Shown: piece by piece, positions 33,191 through 43,858 of the stretch
Layout of the letters: every line of letters begins with the position of its first letter
How positions within the stretch are numbered: position 1 is the first letter of the stretch
NCBI GenBank assembly: GCA_030674155.1
Contig: CM060316.1
Span: 72,603,131-72,667,130, forward strand
Reading direction: 5' to 3'
Source: Stramonita haemastoma
Taxonomy: Eukaryota > Mollusca > Gastropoda > Neogastropoda > Muricidae
Length of the DNA stretch: 64,000 nucleotides
The notes under the pieces: model-generated
What the model was told of the DNA's origin: nothing
Databases searched by the model: none
What the model saw: the letters and a program-made list of their open reading frames with translations, nothing else
Position numbers and translations under genes: made by a program

Positions 33191-33365
33191 CCAAGGCCCC
33201 GTGTGCGAACGCACGCAGAACATCTTGCCCACACATTTTTGGTTTTGTTTTTGTTTTTTTGTTTTTTCTGCTAGATAGAAGGCTTGATGAAAAAAAAGCA
33301 AATTTATTGCTTACTCAATATACCATCTGGAAATAAAATTTTGATTTGATTTGATTTGATCTCTC
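33191..33365 (+). mobile_element. SINE-A core remnant and second (TTTGA)n-type tail
   Basis: AAGGCCCCGTGTGCGAACGC is followed after CTTGCCCACAC by a plus-strand tail fragment (GCTTGATGAAAAAAAAGC, TTGCTTACTCAATATACC and (TTTGA)n). This tail and the one at 32969-33070 face each other as a loose inverted repeat. Confidence 0.7.
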
Positions 33366-33468
33366 TCTGGATGTGCTGACCTATTATTGTATTATTATTG
33401 TATCTCTGTCCTATTTTTGCATGCTGTTTGATACCCGGTATGGTTTCTTGCTCTTGTTCTTGGTATTT

Positions 33469-33757
33469 AAAGTTAAAGTCTGTCCGGAGCCAAGGCTCAT
33501 CAGGCCGGTGCTTATCCCGGTTTCTGTGGCGTTAAGCGACTGAGAGTCATAGACTCCCCCCTGGATAGGACACCAGTCTATCGCAGGGTTAACCCCCAAC
33601 ACAAGGTTGGTACCCCTTTCACACCTGGGTGGGGTGAGAAAATAGCCGTAAAGTGCCTTTTCCAAGGGCACAACGCCATAGCCGAAAGCTGGGATCCAAC
33701 GCAACCTTTAGATTACGAGTCCAACGCCCAAACCACTAAACTACAGGGGCGGCTTAG
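33469..33757 (-). mobile_element. SINE-V copy with 13-bp TSD
   Basis: 289 bp between GTTCTTGGTATTT at 33456-33468 and 33758-33770. The head is slightly degraded (AGTTTAGTGGTTTGGGC on the minus strand), the core is intact and the tail short. Confidence 0.92.
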
Positions 33758-33770
33758 GTTCTTGGTATTT

Positions 33771-33906
33771 GGATCATTATTATTGCTGTTGTGTAGTTAG
33801 AGGGGTGTTGTTGTTTTTTACCTTGATGTTATGCCTGAAAAGGGCGGGGACTGGATGTAAAAAAGCACACGAGTGCTTAGGCTATATATTATCTTCGAAT
33901 AAAAGA
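33771..33906 (+). mobile_element. LINE/SINE 3'-end fragment, L-alpha type
   Basis: GGGGACTGGATGTAAAAAAG, CACACGAGTGCTTA and AATAAAAGAATTTGCC, then a (CCTTG)n tail. It matches the tail signature shared by L-alpha and SINE-A, but the upstream sequence is different from the SINE-A core. Confidence 0.6.
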
Positions 33907-33939
33907 ATTTGCCTTGCCTTGCCTCGCCTTGACTCTCTC

Positions 33940-34050
33940 TCTCAGCACGCACACACACGCACACACGCGCACACACACAACACACATCCATACATACATA
34001 TATATATATACATACATGCAAACATACATACATACACACAAACATACATA
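33940..34050. repeat. CA/TACA simple repeats
   Basis: (CA)n-like sequence passes into TACATACA and a short (TA)n. It continues after the candidate insertion at 34051-34205. Confidence 0.85.
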
Positions 34051-34205
34051 TGTGACGGAGTGGTAATTAAATTACTTCCCATGCATTCAGAACTGCCAAT
34101 GGCAGCGTCGTGGATCTTAATTTAGATCCACACCTGTGAATTGTGCAACGTTCTGTATCGTTGGGTACAGAGTCGCAGCCGATGTAATATCTGCTCTCTG
34201 TTACA
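34051..34205. mobile_element. possible 155-bp solo LTR or TRIM-like element
   Basis: The block starts TGTGACGGAG and ends CTGTTACA, with short inverted termini. CATA lies directly on both sides, but the surroundings are TACA repeat, so the duplication is weak evidence. It contains a hairpin-capable GTGGATCT..AGATCCAC. No second copy is in the window. Confidence 0.35.
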
Positions 34206-34261
34206 CATACATATGTAAATACATAAATATTCAATCTGCTGAGGTTTCCCCTTCAATGATA

Positions 34262-34363
34262 TTTTTTTCATATTAACGAGTGTTTACAAAGTTCCGAAAG
34301 CCCTTATCTTTTCTACATTTTTTCACTGCTTCAAACAGTTCCCTCTTCTCTTGTTGCCTCTGT

Positions 34364-34408
<45 letters not shown>

Positions 34409-35074
34409 TATATATATATCCGAACAGCGCTTTTGGGGCTATGCTGTCCCCTGAGGTCGTATCGGACCTTTTTGGTTGCTCCCGATGGCTGCATGCACAC
34501 TTTTTTCTTGCACGGTTTTGTCCCAATAATGTGCAGTCTTCCTACCCTGTTGATGAAGGCTTTGAGCTTTGTCTTGAGAACGGCTACTGTACTGCAAGGT
34601 GGTGATCTGACCCTGCGTTTGCTCCGCGCTTCACCCTGACATTGTGCAGGCTCCTTCTCCACTTTCGCCTGATGGTGATGTGGTCAATCTGGTTTTCAGT
34701 CCTGCCATCTGGGGAAGTCCATGCGGTCTTGTGGACTTTCTTGTGGGGAAAGATGGTGCCTCCAATGACCAGGTCATTGAAGGTGCAGAACTCTGCTAAG
34801 AGTTCACCATTTTCACTCTGGTCTCCCATGCCACGTCTGCCCATGATCAGTTCTCTGTTGGTGTTATCTGATCCAACTTTTGCATTCAGGTCTCCCATTA
34901 GGATCTTCAAGTCCCTCTTTGGTGTTTTGTCCACTATGGCTTGGACTCGCTCTAGATGTTCTCTTTTTCTTCTAACTCAGCGGCATTTGTAGGAGCATAG
35001 CACTGGAGGATGGTAACTTTCCTGCCCTTTGAGTTGAATCGGGCAGTAAGGATCCGTGGTGACACTGGTTCCCA
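34262..35074 (-). pseudogene. RTE endonuclease fragment
   Basis: The minus strand encodes KILMGDLNAKVGSDNTNREL, GGTIFPHKKVHKTAWTSPDG, NQIDHITIRRKWRRSL, VRVKRGANAGSDHHL. GDLNAKVG and SDHH are the APE endonuclease motifs of RTE. The upstream part (34935-35070) continues the same domain in another frame. A (TA)n tract at 34366-34420 lies in the downstream part. Confidence 0.8.
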
Positions 35075-35401
35075 GGATAATAGCGCTCATGTTGCCTCGG
35101 GTTTCATCAGCGAGTAGGGTTGCCTCTGGTTTCATCAGCAGCGCTACTCGCTGCGCTACCTTCGGATGAGACTTTAAACCGAGGCCCCGTGTGCGAACAC
35201 ACGCAGAACATCTTGCGCACACGTTAAATCCTGTTCCGCTTTTTAAGAGTAGGCCATCGTGTGCCGGTGGGAACAGATGACAATATTTACACACAAAAAA
35301 CGCATACACACGGGGACCGGAGGAAAAAAAAGCACATGATTGCTTATTCTGTTATCCTCGATATAAAAGAATAAAATAAATAAAAAATAAATAAATAAAC
35401 C
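35075..35401 (+). mobile_element. SINE-A variant with alternative 5' head
   Basis: ATAATAGCGCTCATGTTGCC through the alternative head to CGGATGAGACTTTAAACCGA and a complete 3' part, ending CCTCGATATAAAAGAATAAA and (AAATA)n. The head is the same as at 32871-32968. L-beta copy B starts at the end of the tail. Confidence 0.85.
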
Positions 35402-35639
35402 TTTTCAGACTGCAGTGTGTATCATGCCAGCAAAGCCTCTAATCCCCCAACTGACGAAGTTCTGCCACTACCCTCTACACCCATCTCACCATTCAAACTC
35501 TTCTCTGTTCTCCCACAGTCCACATCTCTCCACCATCGCCTTCATCTTCGTCCTCTCTCTGCTGCCCTAACTCACCACTTTCTTCAACCTCTCTACCTCC
35601 TTCAAACCTCCTACATATTTGTCTGCACAATGTACAATC

Positions 35640-36345
35640 TGTCTGCCCAGATGGAAAGGCCGATTTTCTTTCTGATTTTATTTCTGAACAAAACATAGAT
35701 CTCACTTTTCTCACAGAAACCTGGTTAAAACCGCAAGGCCACGAGCCTAAGATACAACACCTGACGCCACCGGGCTATAAGACTCTTTCCTTCCCCCGAC
35801 TCCCACAGAGGTGGCATTGCTGTCATCTACAAAGACACACTACATCCAGCTCTTTCTTTCTGCCACTCTCTTCCTTTCTCACCTGAATCTTTCGAAGTCT
35901 GTGAACTCAACCTTAGTTTATCCTGCCATTCTATTACTTTCTGCTGTCTGTACTGTCCACCTCCTAGCTGTAAGAACAATCTAACAGCTTCAGTTTTCCA
36001 CCAAGAGTTTCAGTCCCTCCTTGATCATTACAGCCTCTCTCCCAAGAAACTTATCATTCTCGGTGACTTAACTTCCACTTCGACAACCAGTCTTCTCCTG
36101 ATGTCAAACGTCTTTCTCTTACCTTGTCTGACCACTCTCTTTCTCAGCTAGTAAACGAACCAACACACAGATCAGGCCACATCTTAGACTGGTTCATTAC
36201 CGATGCCTCACTAGACCTCATCACATCTGTATCCGTCACTAACGAACTTCTTTCCGACCATTCTGCCATTCTCTTCTCTCTGAACATCGCTAAGCCTATC
36301 AAAAAGAAAAAAGTGCATCACCCATCGCAATCTCAAGGCCATTGA
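35640..36345 (+). pseudogene. L-beta B endonuclease
   Basis: Frames give DLTFLTETWLKPQGHEP, a degraded central part, then SQLVNEPTHRSGHILDWFIT and NELLSDHSAILFSLN. One base is missing in the GDFNF motif relative to copy A (near 36068). Confidence 0.8.
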
Positions 36346-36476
36346 TATTCCATCTTTCTCTTCTTAAGCTGCCCAACGCCTATCAGAAACCCCTGAACAT
36401 ACCGACCCTTCTAAACACTACAATACCATTCTTAGCCCCCTACTGACCATTTTCTGCCCGATAGGCCCTGTGCTCC

Positions 36477-37690
36477 ATGGTACACTCACGATATCCTGAT
36501 CACAAAACGCAAACGCCAACAACTACAGCGGCAGTGGCGAAAGACAAAATCTTAATAAACAAACAGCTCTTTCGAAAACAAATCAACAAAGTTAAAACCT
36601 TAATCCTTTCAGCAAAGACAAAATACTATTCTGCTCAAGTTCTTGATGCCACGTCTATGAAATCCCTTTTTTCCTTCACCTCAACTCTTCTTGGATCTAC
36701 AAAGGCAAGCCCTCTTCCTACTGTCCATAGCCACTCTGAACTTCCTGCTATATTTTCTTCTTTCTTCTCTGACAAAGTCGGCAACATCCATTCCAAACTG
36801 GATCAAACTTCTTTCCAACCTGTGTCTCCTGATCCCCAATTTACAGGTACTCCTCTCCTTTTCTTCCGTCCAACAACCGAGAAAGAAATTCAGACAATTC
36901 TGAGAGAAATGACCATAAAATCATGCGATCTCGATCCTGTACCTGCTTCTCTTTTCACTCAGTGCATTCCACAGCTTATACCTGCGATCACGAAAATAGT
37001 AAATTCATCACTTCTTTCAGGAAATTTTCCACCAGCTCTCAAAACCGCTATAGTCACACCTCTACTAAAAAAGCACGATCAGGACCCTAATATTCTGAAG
37101 AACTATAGACCTGTTTCCAACCTACCTTTTATCTCAAAAGTCCTTGAAAAAGTCGTTCTCAGACAACTCAACAGCCATCTTTATTCCAATAGCCTCCTTC
37201 CACCTTTCCAGTCTGCCTATGACGCCAACCACAGCACTGAAACCACCCTAGTACACACCTTAAATACGCCTCTACATGCTTCTGACACAGGAAAAATATC
37301 CCTTCTCACTCTTCTCGGTTTATCTGCAGCTTTCGACACTATAGACCATTCAATTCTTCTCACCCGTCTTTAAAAAACGTTTGGCATCACAGGCACAGCT
37401 CTCACTTGGTTTAATTCATACCTTACCCATCGATTCCAAACAGTTGCAGTACACAAGATTCAATCCAAACCTGTCAAACTGGAATGAGGAGTCCTGCAGG
37501 GATCAGTTCTTGGCCCTGTTCTTTTCACCCTATACACTGCTCCATTGTCACATTATAATAAACCGTCACAAAATCAACTATCATTTCTATGCCGATGACT
37601 CTCAGATTCTAAGCTGTGATACTCCTGAAAACCTGCCTTCTCTCTTGATAAATATGTCCTACTGCCTTCAAGATATCCCAAACTGGATGA
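36477..37690 (+). pseudogene. L-beta B reverse transcriptase
   Basis: TIKSCDLDPVPASLFTQC, NYRPVSNLPFISKVLEKVVL, motif A LGLSAAFDTIDHSILL with Asp retained, then a stop near 37373. Motifs B and C follow in another frame ([11 protein letters not shown] near 37582). The segment from motif B to just past motif C is duplicated in tandem (next feature). Confidence 0.85.
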
Positions 37691-37908
37691 TACATTACTG
37701 GAATGTGGTGTCCCTCAGGGATCAGTTCTGGGCCCTCTTCTTTTTACCCTCTATACTGCTCCACTGTCACATATAATAGATCGTCATCATATCAATTATC
37801 ACTTTTATGCTGATGACTCGCAGATTCAAAGCAGTGACACGCGTGAAAATCTTCCTTCTCTCTTGACAAATATGACCAGCTGCCTTCAAGACATCCAACA
37901 CTGGATGA
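37482..37908 (+). repeat. tandem duplication of RT motifs B-C in L-beta B
   Basis: Copy 1 (37482-37695) and copy 2 (37696-37908) each run from CTGGAATG, through CAGGGATCAGTTCT and a GCCGATGACTC/GCTGATGACTC YADD-coding block, to CTTCAAGA..CTGGATGATACA. The two have diverged at many positions. Confidence 0.85.
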
Positions 37909-38640
37909 TACAAAACAAATTACAACTAAATGCAGATAAAACCGAAGCCATGCTTGTAGGCACCAAACACAAACTCTCCTCTATTCCAATAACTTCAATA
38001 GAATTCGGCAATACGTCAGTTCCGCTATCCACTTCTGTGAAGTATCTAGGAGTGTTGTCGATAACACTCTCTCCATGCAAAAATTCATTACCCAAACCTG
38101 TCAGTCATGCTATCAACTACGGCGTATTAGCGCAATTCGAAAGTACCTGTCCACTGATGCAACTTCCAAACTTGTCACTTCTCTTATTCTCTCACGTCTG
38201 GACTATTGCAATTCTCTTTTGGCTGGTCTGCCAGCATCATCCATCCACTCCCTTCAACGCATACAAAACTCCGCAGCTCGTCTGGTCCTCAGAAAGAAAA
38301 AATCTGAGCACATTACCCCTCTCTTGCAATCTCTTCATTGGCTGCCCATACTACAGAGAGTAAACTACAAGATCAATACCCTCTGTTACAAATGTCTCCA
38401 CAATACTGCACCCTCCTACCTCTGTGAATGTCTTCACTTGTACACACCTTCTCGCTCCCTCCGCTCGTCGGCAGATACTTTGTCCCTAAGAACACCCAGA
38501 TTCAACCTATCTACCGTTGGCCGCCGCTTTTCTCTGTTTCCGGCCCATCGATGTGGAACGACCTTCCTCTCTCCCTCCGACAAAAGCCTACTTATGACAC
38601 TTTTAAATCCAACCTCAAGACACACTTATTTCAAACCTAA
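37863..38640 (+). pseudogene. L-beta B C-terminal segment
   Basis: [33 protein letters not shown], then from 38075 in another frame [40 protein letters not shown] and MWNDLPLSLRQKPTYDTFKS, with LKTHLFQT at the end. A frameshift near 38055-38080 joins the two frames. Confidence 0.85.
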
Positions 38641-38713
38641 GTTTTTCTCCTTCCGCTTCCATCTCTTACCTGTCCCTGCCTTCAACATCCACCTGCCAAA
38701 GTGCATAACGTTT

Positions 38714-38780
38714 GTGGGTGTGTGTGCGTGCGCGCGCGTGCTGCGTGCGTGCGTGCGTGCGTGTGTGTGTGTGTGTGTAC
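38714..38780. repeat. (GT)n/(GC)n tract in the L-beta B 3' UTR
   Basis: GTGTGCGTGCGCGCGCGTGC then GCGTGCGTGC and (GT)n. It is at the same place as the (GT)n tracts of copies A and C. Confidence 0.9.
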
Positions 38781-38886
38781 ATTCGAATTTGTCAAAACTG
38801 TAAATAGTTGCTGATTGTGCGTCGTGTAGGTTGAATGCAAGCGCTTTGATTTGTTTTTGCAAGATATAGCGCTATACAAATTCCAT

Positions 38887-38958
<72 letters not shown>

Positions 38959-38960
<2 letters not shown>

Positions 38961-39431
38961 CAGAATAAGTTACAGCTAAATGCAGATAAAACTGAAGCCA
39001 TGCTGGTAGGCACCAAACACAAACTTTCTTCCATTACTACAGCTTCAGTAGAATTCGGCAATACTTCAGTCACTCTATCCACTGCTGTAAAGTATCTAGG
39101 GGTTGTTATTGACAACTCACTATCCATGCAAAAATTCATCTCCTAGACCTGCCAGTCATGCTACTATCAATTAAGAGGTATTAGTGCAATTCGAAAGTAC
39201 CTGTCCACTGATGCAACATCTAAACTCGTCACGTCTGTGATTCTTTCACGTCTCAACTATTGCAATTCTCTTTTGGCTGGTCTGCCAGCATCATCTATCC
39301 ACTCCCTTCAACGTATACAAAACTCTGCAGCTCAACTGGTCCTCAGAAAGAAAAAATCTGAGCACATTACTCCTCTCTTGCAATCTCTCCACTGGCTGCC
39401 TGTGCCACAGAGAGTAAACTATAAGATCAGT
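38959..39431 (+). pseudogene. L-beta C C-terminal coding segment, part 1
   Basis: Encodes [16 protein letters not shown] sequence, then SVKYLGVVIDNSLSMQKFI followed by a stop, then [20 protein letters not shown] and WLPVPQRVNYKIS. It ends in the target-site duplication of the RTE insert. Confidence 0.8.
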
Positions 39432-39444
39432 CATGTCATGTCAT

Positions 39445-40030
39445 GTCTGCCTGTGGTCCCTTCTGGGACATAGGCCGCCAACCAGCTGTCTCCAGGCATC
39501 TCGGCTCTGGGCTAGGCGTTCCAGTTGTCCCCACATCTTGCCCATCTTTTTCGCATCTGCATCCAGATCCCGGCACCAGGTATTTCTAGGCCGCCCTCTC
39601 TTTCTTTTCCCTTGTGGATTCCAGGTGAGAGCTTGTCTTGTGATGCTGGATACAGGTTTCCGTAGGGTGTGTCCTATCCATCACCAACGTCTCTGTAGGA
39701 TTTCTTTTTCAACAGGCTGTTGTCTGGTTCTTTGCCATAATTCTTCATTACTGATCTTGTCTGGCCAGCGGATCTTGAGGATCTTCCTGAGGCAGGTGTT
39801 GATGAAGACCTGGATTTTCTTCATGGTGGTGACAGTGTTTTTTCCAGGTCTCTGCTCCATACATTAGTATTGGCTTGATGATGGTGTTGAAGAGCCTGGT
39901 CTTGGTGGCGATGCTGATGTCGCTTGATCCCCAGACGTTTCTGAGCTGCTTGAAGGCTGCCCTTGCTTTACCGATGCGGGTTCTGACGTCTGCGTCCGTT
40001 CCTCCCTGTGTCCACGATGCTGCCGAGGTA
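39445..40030 (-). pseudogene. RTE C-terminal part, out of frame
   Basis: Encodes TDADVRTRIGKARAAFKQLR, TRLFNTIIKPILMYGAETW, then after a further shift at the T-run near 39840 a region ending in [13 protein letters not shown] and [16 protein letters not shown] sequences. These match the C-terminus of the RTE fragment at 24765-25478 in layout. Confidence 0.75.
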
Positions 40031-42364
40031 TGTGAAGCTTTCCACCTCTTCCAGCGCTTCGCCTTGGACTGTGATGGGTGTCGCATTGGCTGCATTTGTC
40101 TTGAGTACCTTGCTCTTTCCTCTGTTGATGTTGAGGCCCAGTCTAGCTGAGTTCTCCACAACGATGTTGGTCTTTTCCTGCATCTGTTGCTGGGTGTGGG
40201 AGAGAAGGGCCAGGTCATCCGCAAAGTCAAGGTCGTCTAGCTGTTTCCAAGGTGTCCTTTGGATGCTGTTATGTTTCTGGTCCATTGTGGTCTTCATGAC
40301 CCAGTCGATGGCCAGCAGGAACAGGAAAGGAGATAGTAAGCATCCTTGCCTTACTCCGGTATCTACTTCAAAGGCGACGGTGAGCTGTCTGCCATGAACT
40401 ATTCTGCAGGTCATTCCTTCATATGATTTCCTGATGATGTTGGTGATTCTCTCTGGCACTCCGTAGTGTCTCAGTAGTCTCCAGAGGGTCTGTCTGTCAA
40501 CACTGTCAAAAGCCTTCTCATAGTCTATGAAGTTGATGTATAGTGGTGAATTCCATTCCAGGGACTGTTCCAGGATGATGCGCAGTGTTGCAATCTGATC
40601 CGTGCATGACCTTTCCTTTTGGAAGCCAGCTTGTTGGTCACGGAGATGCTGGTCTACTGCGTCCTTCATCCGGTTCAGCAGGATGCGGTTAAACACCTTT
40701 CCTGGGATGGACAACAGCGTTATCCCTCTGTAGTTGGAGCAGGAACTGAGGTCGCCTTTCTTGGGGAGTTTGATGAGGTAACCCTCTTTCCATTCTGTTG
40801 GTATTTCTTCTTCCTCCCAGATCTTGCCAAAGAGCGGGTAGAGGAGCTCCACACTGGTTTCGACCTCGGCCTTCAGGGCTTCTGCTGGGATGCTGTCAGG
40901 TCCTGCAGACTTGCCGTTCTTCAATTGCTTGATGGTGCTTCGGATCTCTTCCTTTGTGGGAGCACTACACTTGATCGGCAGGTCGCTTGCGGCTGTTTGT
41001 ATTCCTGGTGGGTTTGTAGGAGCTGGTCTGTTGAGTAACTCCTGGAAGTGCTCAATCCACCTGTTCTTCTGTCCTTCATCATCAGCTATTACTCCTCCGT
41101 TCTTGTCTTTTACTGGTCTCTCTGGTTTGGCAAACTTCCCTGATAACTTCTTGATGATGAAGTACAGGTCCTTGGTGCTGTTCTGGTGAGCTACATCTTC
41201 TGCTTCTTTTGCCAATGTCTCCAAGTAGTTTTGCTTATCTGCTGTAATGCTTTGCTTTACAACCCTATTTGCTTCTGTGTATTCCTCTTGGGCTTTTGTT
41301 TTTGCTGATCGTGTCCTGCTGCTGTTGACGGCTAATTTCTTTTCTCTTCTTTCTTCTATTTTCTCTAGTGTAACTGCTGAATTCCATTCCTTGTGTGTGA
41401 ATGATTTGGGGCCCAGTACTTCCTGACATGTTGAGGTCACTGTCTCTTTCACTTTCTGCCACCTCTCTTCTATCGTCTCCTCTTCAAGCAGCTCTCCTAG
41501 GACTTGGAACTTGTTGGATAGAGTGACCTTGAACTCTTCTTGCTTCCTGTTGTCCTTCAGCGCCGTGGTGTTGTAACGCTGGCGTTGACTGGATCCCCCC
41601 GTCCAATTTCTCTTCAGCTTCTGCTTCAATCGAGCAACAAGTAGATGGTGATCCGAAGCAACGTCTGCTCCTCGCTTGACGCGTACATCCTGCAGGGAGC
41701 GGCGAAACTTCTTCACGATGCAGATGTGGTCGATCTGGTTCTCCGTTGACAGGTCTGGTGACACCCAAGTTGCCTTGTGTATCCTTCTGTGTGGGAAAAC
41801 ACTTCCTCCGATGACCAGGTTGCTTGTGGCACACAGGTCTGCGAACCTCTCCCCGTTGTCGTTCATCTCGCCTAGCCCATGCCGCCCCATGATCTCCTCG
41901 TATCCACGGTTGTCACTACCTATCTTGGCATTGAAGTCGCCCATTACGAAGATGATGTTTCTCTTCGGTCTGTCTTGTATGATGGTCTGCAATCTGTTAT
42001 AAAAGTCGTCCTTCTCCTCCTCCTTGCTGTCGTTCATTGGGGCGTAGCACTGGATAATGTCCATGTTGATCCTCTTCTTCTTTGTACGGAAAGAGGCTGT
42101 CATGATCCTTGGTCCCGCCTCCCACCCGATGAGCACTCCCTGCGCTGGCTTGGAAAGCATCAGGGCGACTCCCTGGGTGTGTGCAGAATCTTCCTGCTCG
42201 TGCCCCGAGAACAGCAGCAGCTCCCCGGAAGTCAGTCGCTTCTGCCCGGAACCAGTCCATCTTGCTTCGCTTCGCTGATTCCTAGGATGGTGAGGTTGAA
42301 TTTCCTCATCTCTGCAGCTACTTGCGCTGTCTTCCCCGTCTCTTACATGGTCCTGACGTTCCAC
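39968..42364 (-). pseudogene. RTE endonuclease-reverse transcriptase, main frame
   Basis: 798 open codons. Endonuclease: IIFVMGDFNAKIGSDNRGYE, NQIDHICIVKKFRRSLQ, VKRGADVASDHHLLVARL. RT: QLKNGKSAGPDSIPAEALK, NYRGITLLSIPGKVFNRILL, motif A YINFIDYEKAFDSVDR, motif B VDTGVRQGCLLSPFLFLLAI, motif C LDFADDLALL. The first about 35 residues are out of frame; the true N-terminus lies in another frame, where the upstream region 42270-42380 would give the usual TWNVRTM-type start. The frame ends at VDTGRNGRRRQNPHR, where one base shifts the C-terminal part into 39748-40030. Confidence 0.9.
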
Positions 42365-42626
42365 GTACCGATGGATGTGGTGGTCCTGGTGGAGATGATG
42401 GTCTTCGGTCTGACGGCTTCCAGATGGCTCTGGCTTTCACCGCCAACTTCATACACCTTCCAGCTGGAGGTCCATCCCTCCCCAGGTCCGCGATGTCTGT
42501 TAAATTGCTATTTGGCGTTTCTGTAGCTAGATTTTTTTCACAGGGTGGGGTAGCTAACCCTACGCCAAACCCTCCTCCTTTTTCAGCCGGGCTTGGGACC
42601 ATCCTAGGCAGAGTTATAAGATCAGT

Positions 42627-42890
42627 ACTCTCCTTTATAAATGTCTTCACAAAACAGCACCCTCCTACTTCTGTGAATGTCTTCACGTGTACACACCTCC
42701 TCATTCCCTTCGCTCTGCTGCAGGTACCCTGCGCTTACAAATACCTAATTTCAATCAATCCACCATTGGCCATCGCTCTTTCTCTATTTCTGGTCCAGTG
42801 ATCTGGAACGATCTCCCTCTCTTCCTTGGTAAAAAGCCTACCTATGACACATTTAAATCCAGCCTCAAGACACACTTATTTCTAAGCTAA
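42627..42890 (+). pseudogene. L-beta C C-terminal coding segment, part 2
   Basis: Resumes with the segment encoding VIWNDLPLFLGKKPTYDTFK and SSLKTHLFLS, matching the end of copy B. Confidence 0.8.
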
Positions 42891-42992
42891 GATTTTCCCC
42901 TCCTGTTTCATCTTCTGCCCCTGCTCTCAACAGCCGAAATATCCACCACCCTGCCAAAGTGTTAAACATCTAGGCCTATGTGTGTGTGTGTG

Positions 42993-43050
<58 letters not shown>

Positions 43051-43179
43051 GTGTGTGTGTACATTGACTTTGTTAAAAATCTAAATTTCGTTGGCTGCAT
43101 GCGCAAGAATTGTTTGAATGCAAGGGCTTTGATTTGTTTTTGCAAGATAGGCCTATAGTGCTATATAAATTCCATTTAA

Positions 43180-43217
<38 letters not shown>

Positions 43218-43267
43218 TATTATTATTATTTATTATATTATTATTATTATTTATTATTATTATTATT

Positions 43268-43858
43268 ACTCCGTGTGTGTGGGGCTGGCCTTCCTCCTGT
43301 CCAGAGTAGATGGTGTGTGGGGCTGGCCTTCCTCCTGTCCAGAGTAGATGATGGTATCTCCACTCTCTAGTCTCGACCATCCAGTTCCATTCCTTGGCAC
43401 ATCCAGTGCCAAGGATCTTTAGGTTGTACCTATGCATTTCTCTGCATACCTGTGCTGTTTTTTCCAGTTTCATATAGGGTTCCGATGTTCCAGGTCCCTA
43501 TCCTGGTTGTTGACTTGGTTGACAGAAGAGTTGTCGGAGCACTGGCTTCCCGAAGGCTTTCACCAGCTCGCGTCATAGACTCTACCAGAGAGGACTCTTC
43601 CCCAACCAGGTCGCTGTTTAGAGACATTGTTGTGGTTTTTGTAACATACTAATTTTTTAAGTGAATGGGTTGTTAACCCAAAGCACAACCCCCAACCTGG
43701 AGGACCAGGGTGCAAATTTAGTCTGGCTCCTACCCCACAGACCTGTTGAGCATGGTTGAACCTGCCAGAGGCCGAAGCCCCCGCCCACATAGCTCTGGGG
43801 ATCAAACAGAGCACGCAAGCTATCCCACCACATCAAGGTAATGCACCATCGGGACAGC
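43268..43858 (-). pseudogene. RTE 5'-end fragment 1
   Basis: The minus strand has a leader region followed by TTRIGTWNIGTLYETGK and, in another frame, KTAQVCREMHRYNLKILG, the start of an RTE endonuclease. A 45-bp segment with CTGGCCTTCCTCCTGTCCAG is duplicated in tandem at 43285-43345. The fragment ends at the L-beta C (ATT)n tail. Confidence 0.75.

Larger units (their letters stand above)
35402..38958 (+). mobile_element. L-beta copy B
   Basis: A 5'-truncated copy with endonuclease, RT, C-terminus, a (GT)n-containing 3' UTR and an (ATT)n tail (38888-38958). Similar to copy A throughout. The 3' UTR block GCGCTTTGATTTGTTTTTGC precedes the tail. Confidence 0.9.
39420..42626 (-). mobile_element. 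near-full-length RTE LINE (3.18 kb) in L-beta C, 12-bp TSD
   Basis: The insert is 39432-42614, flanked by TATAAGATCAGT at 39420-39431 and 42615-42626. On the minus strand the 3' tail is (CATGA)n-like. Copies A and B show the uninterrupted target (ACAAGATCAGTACTCTCTG). The length matches typical RTE elements. It is frameshifted in at least three places. Confidence 0.95.
38959..43267 (+). mobile_element. L-beta copy C, joined to the tail of B and split by RTE
   Basis: It starts directly after the (ATT)n tail of B with CAGAATAAGTTACAGCTAAA, in the C-terminal coding region, so it is strongly 5'-truncated. It continues to 39431, is interrupted by the RTE insert, and resumes at 42627. The 3' UTR has (GT)n at 42977-43060 and the (ATT)n tail is 43180-43267. 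Confidence 0.9.
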
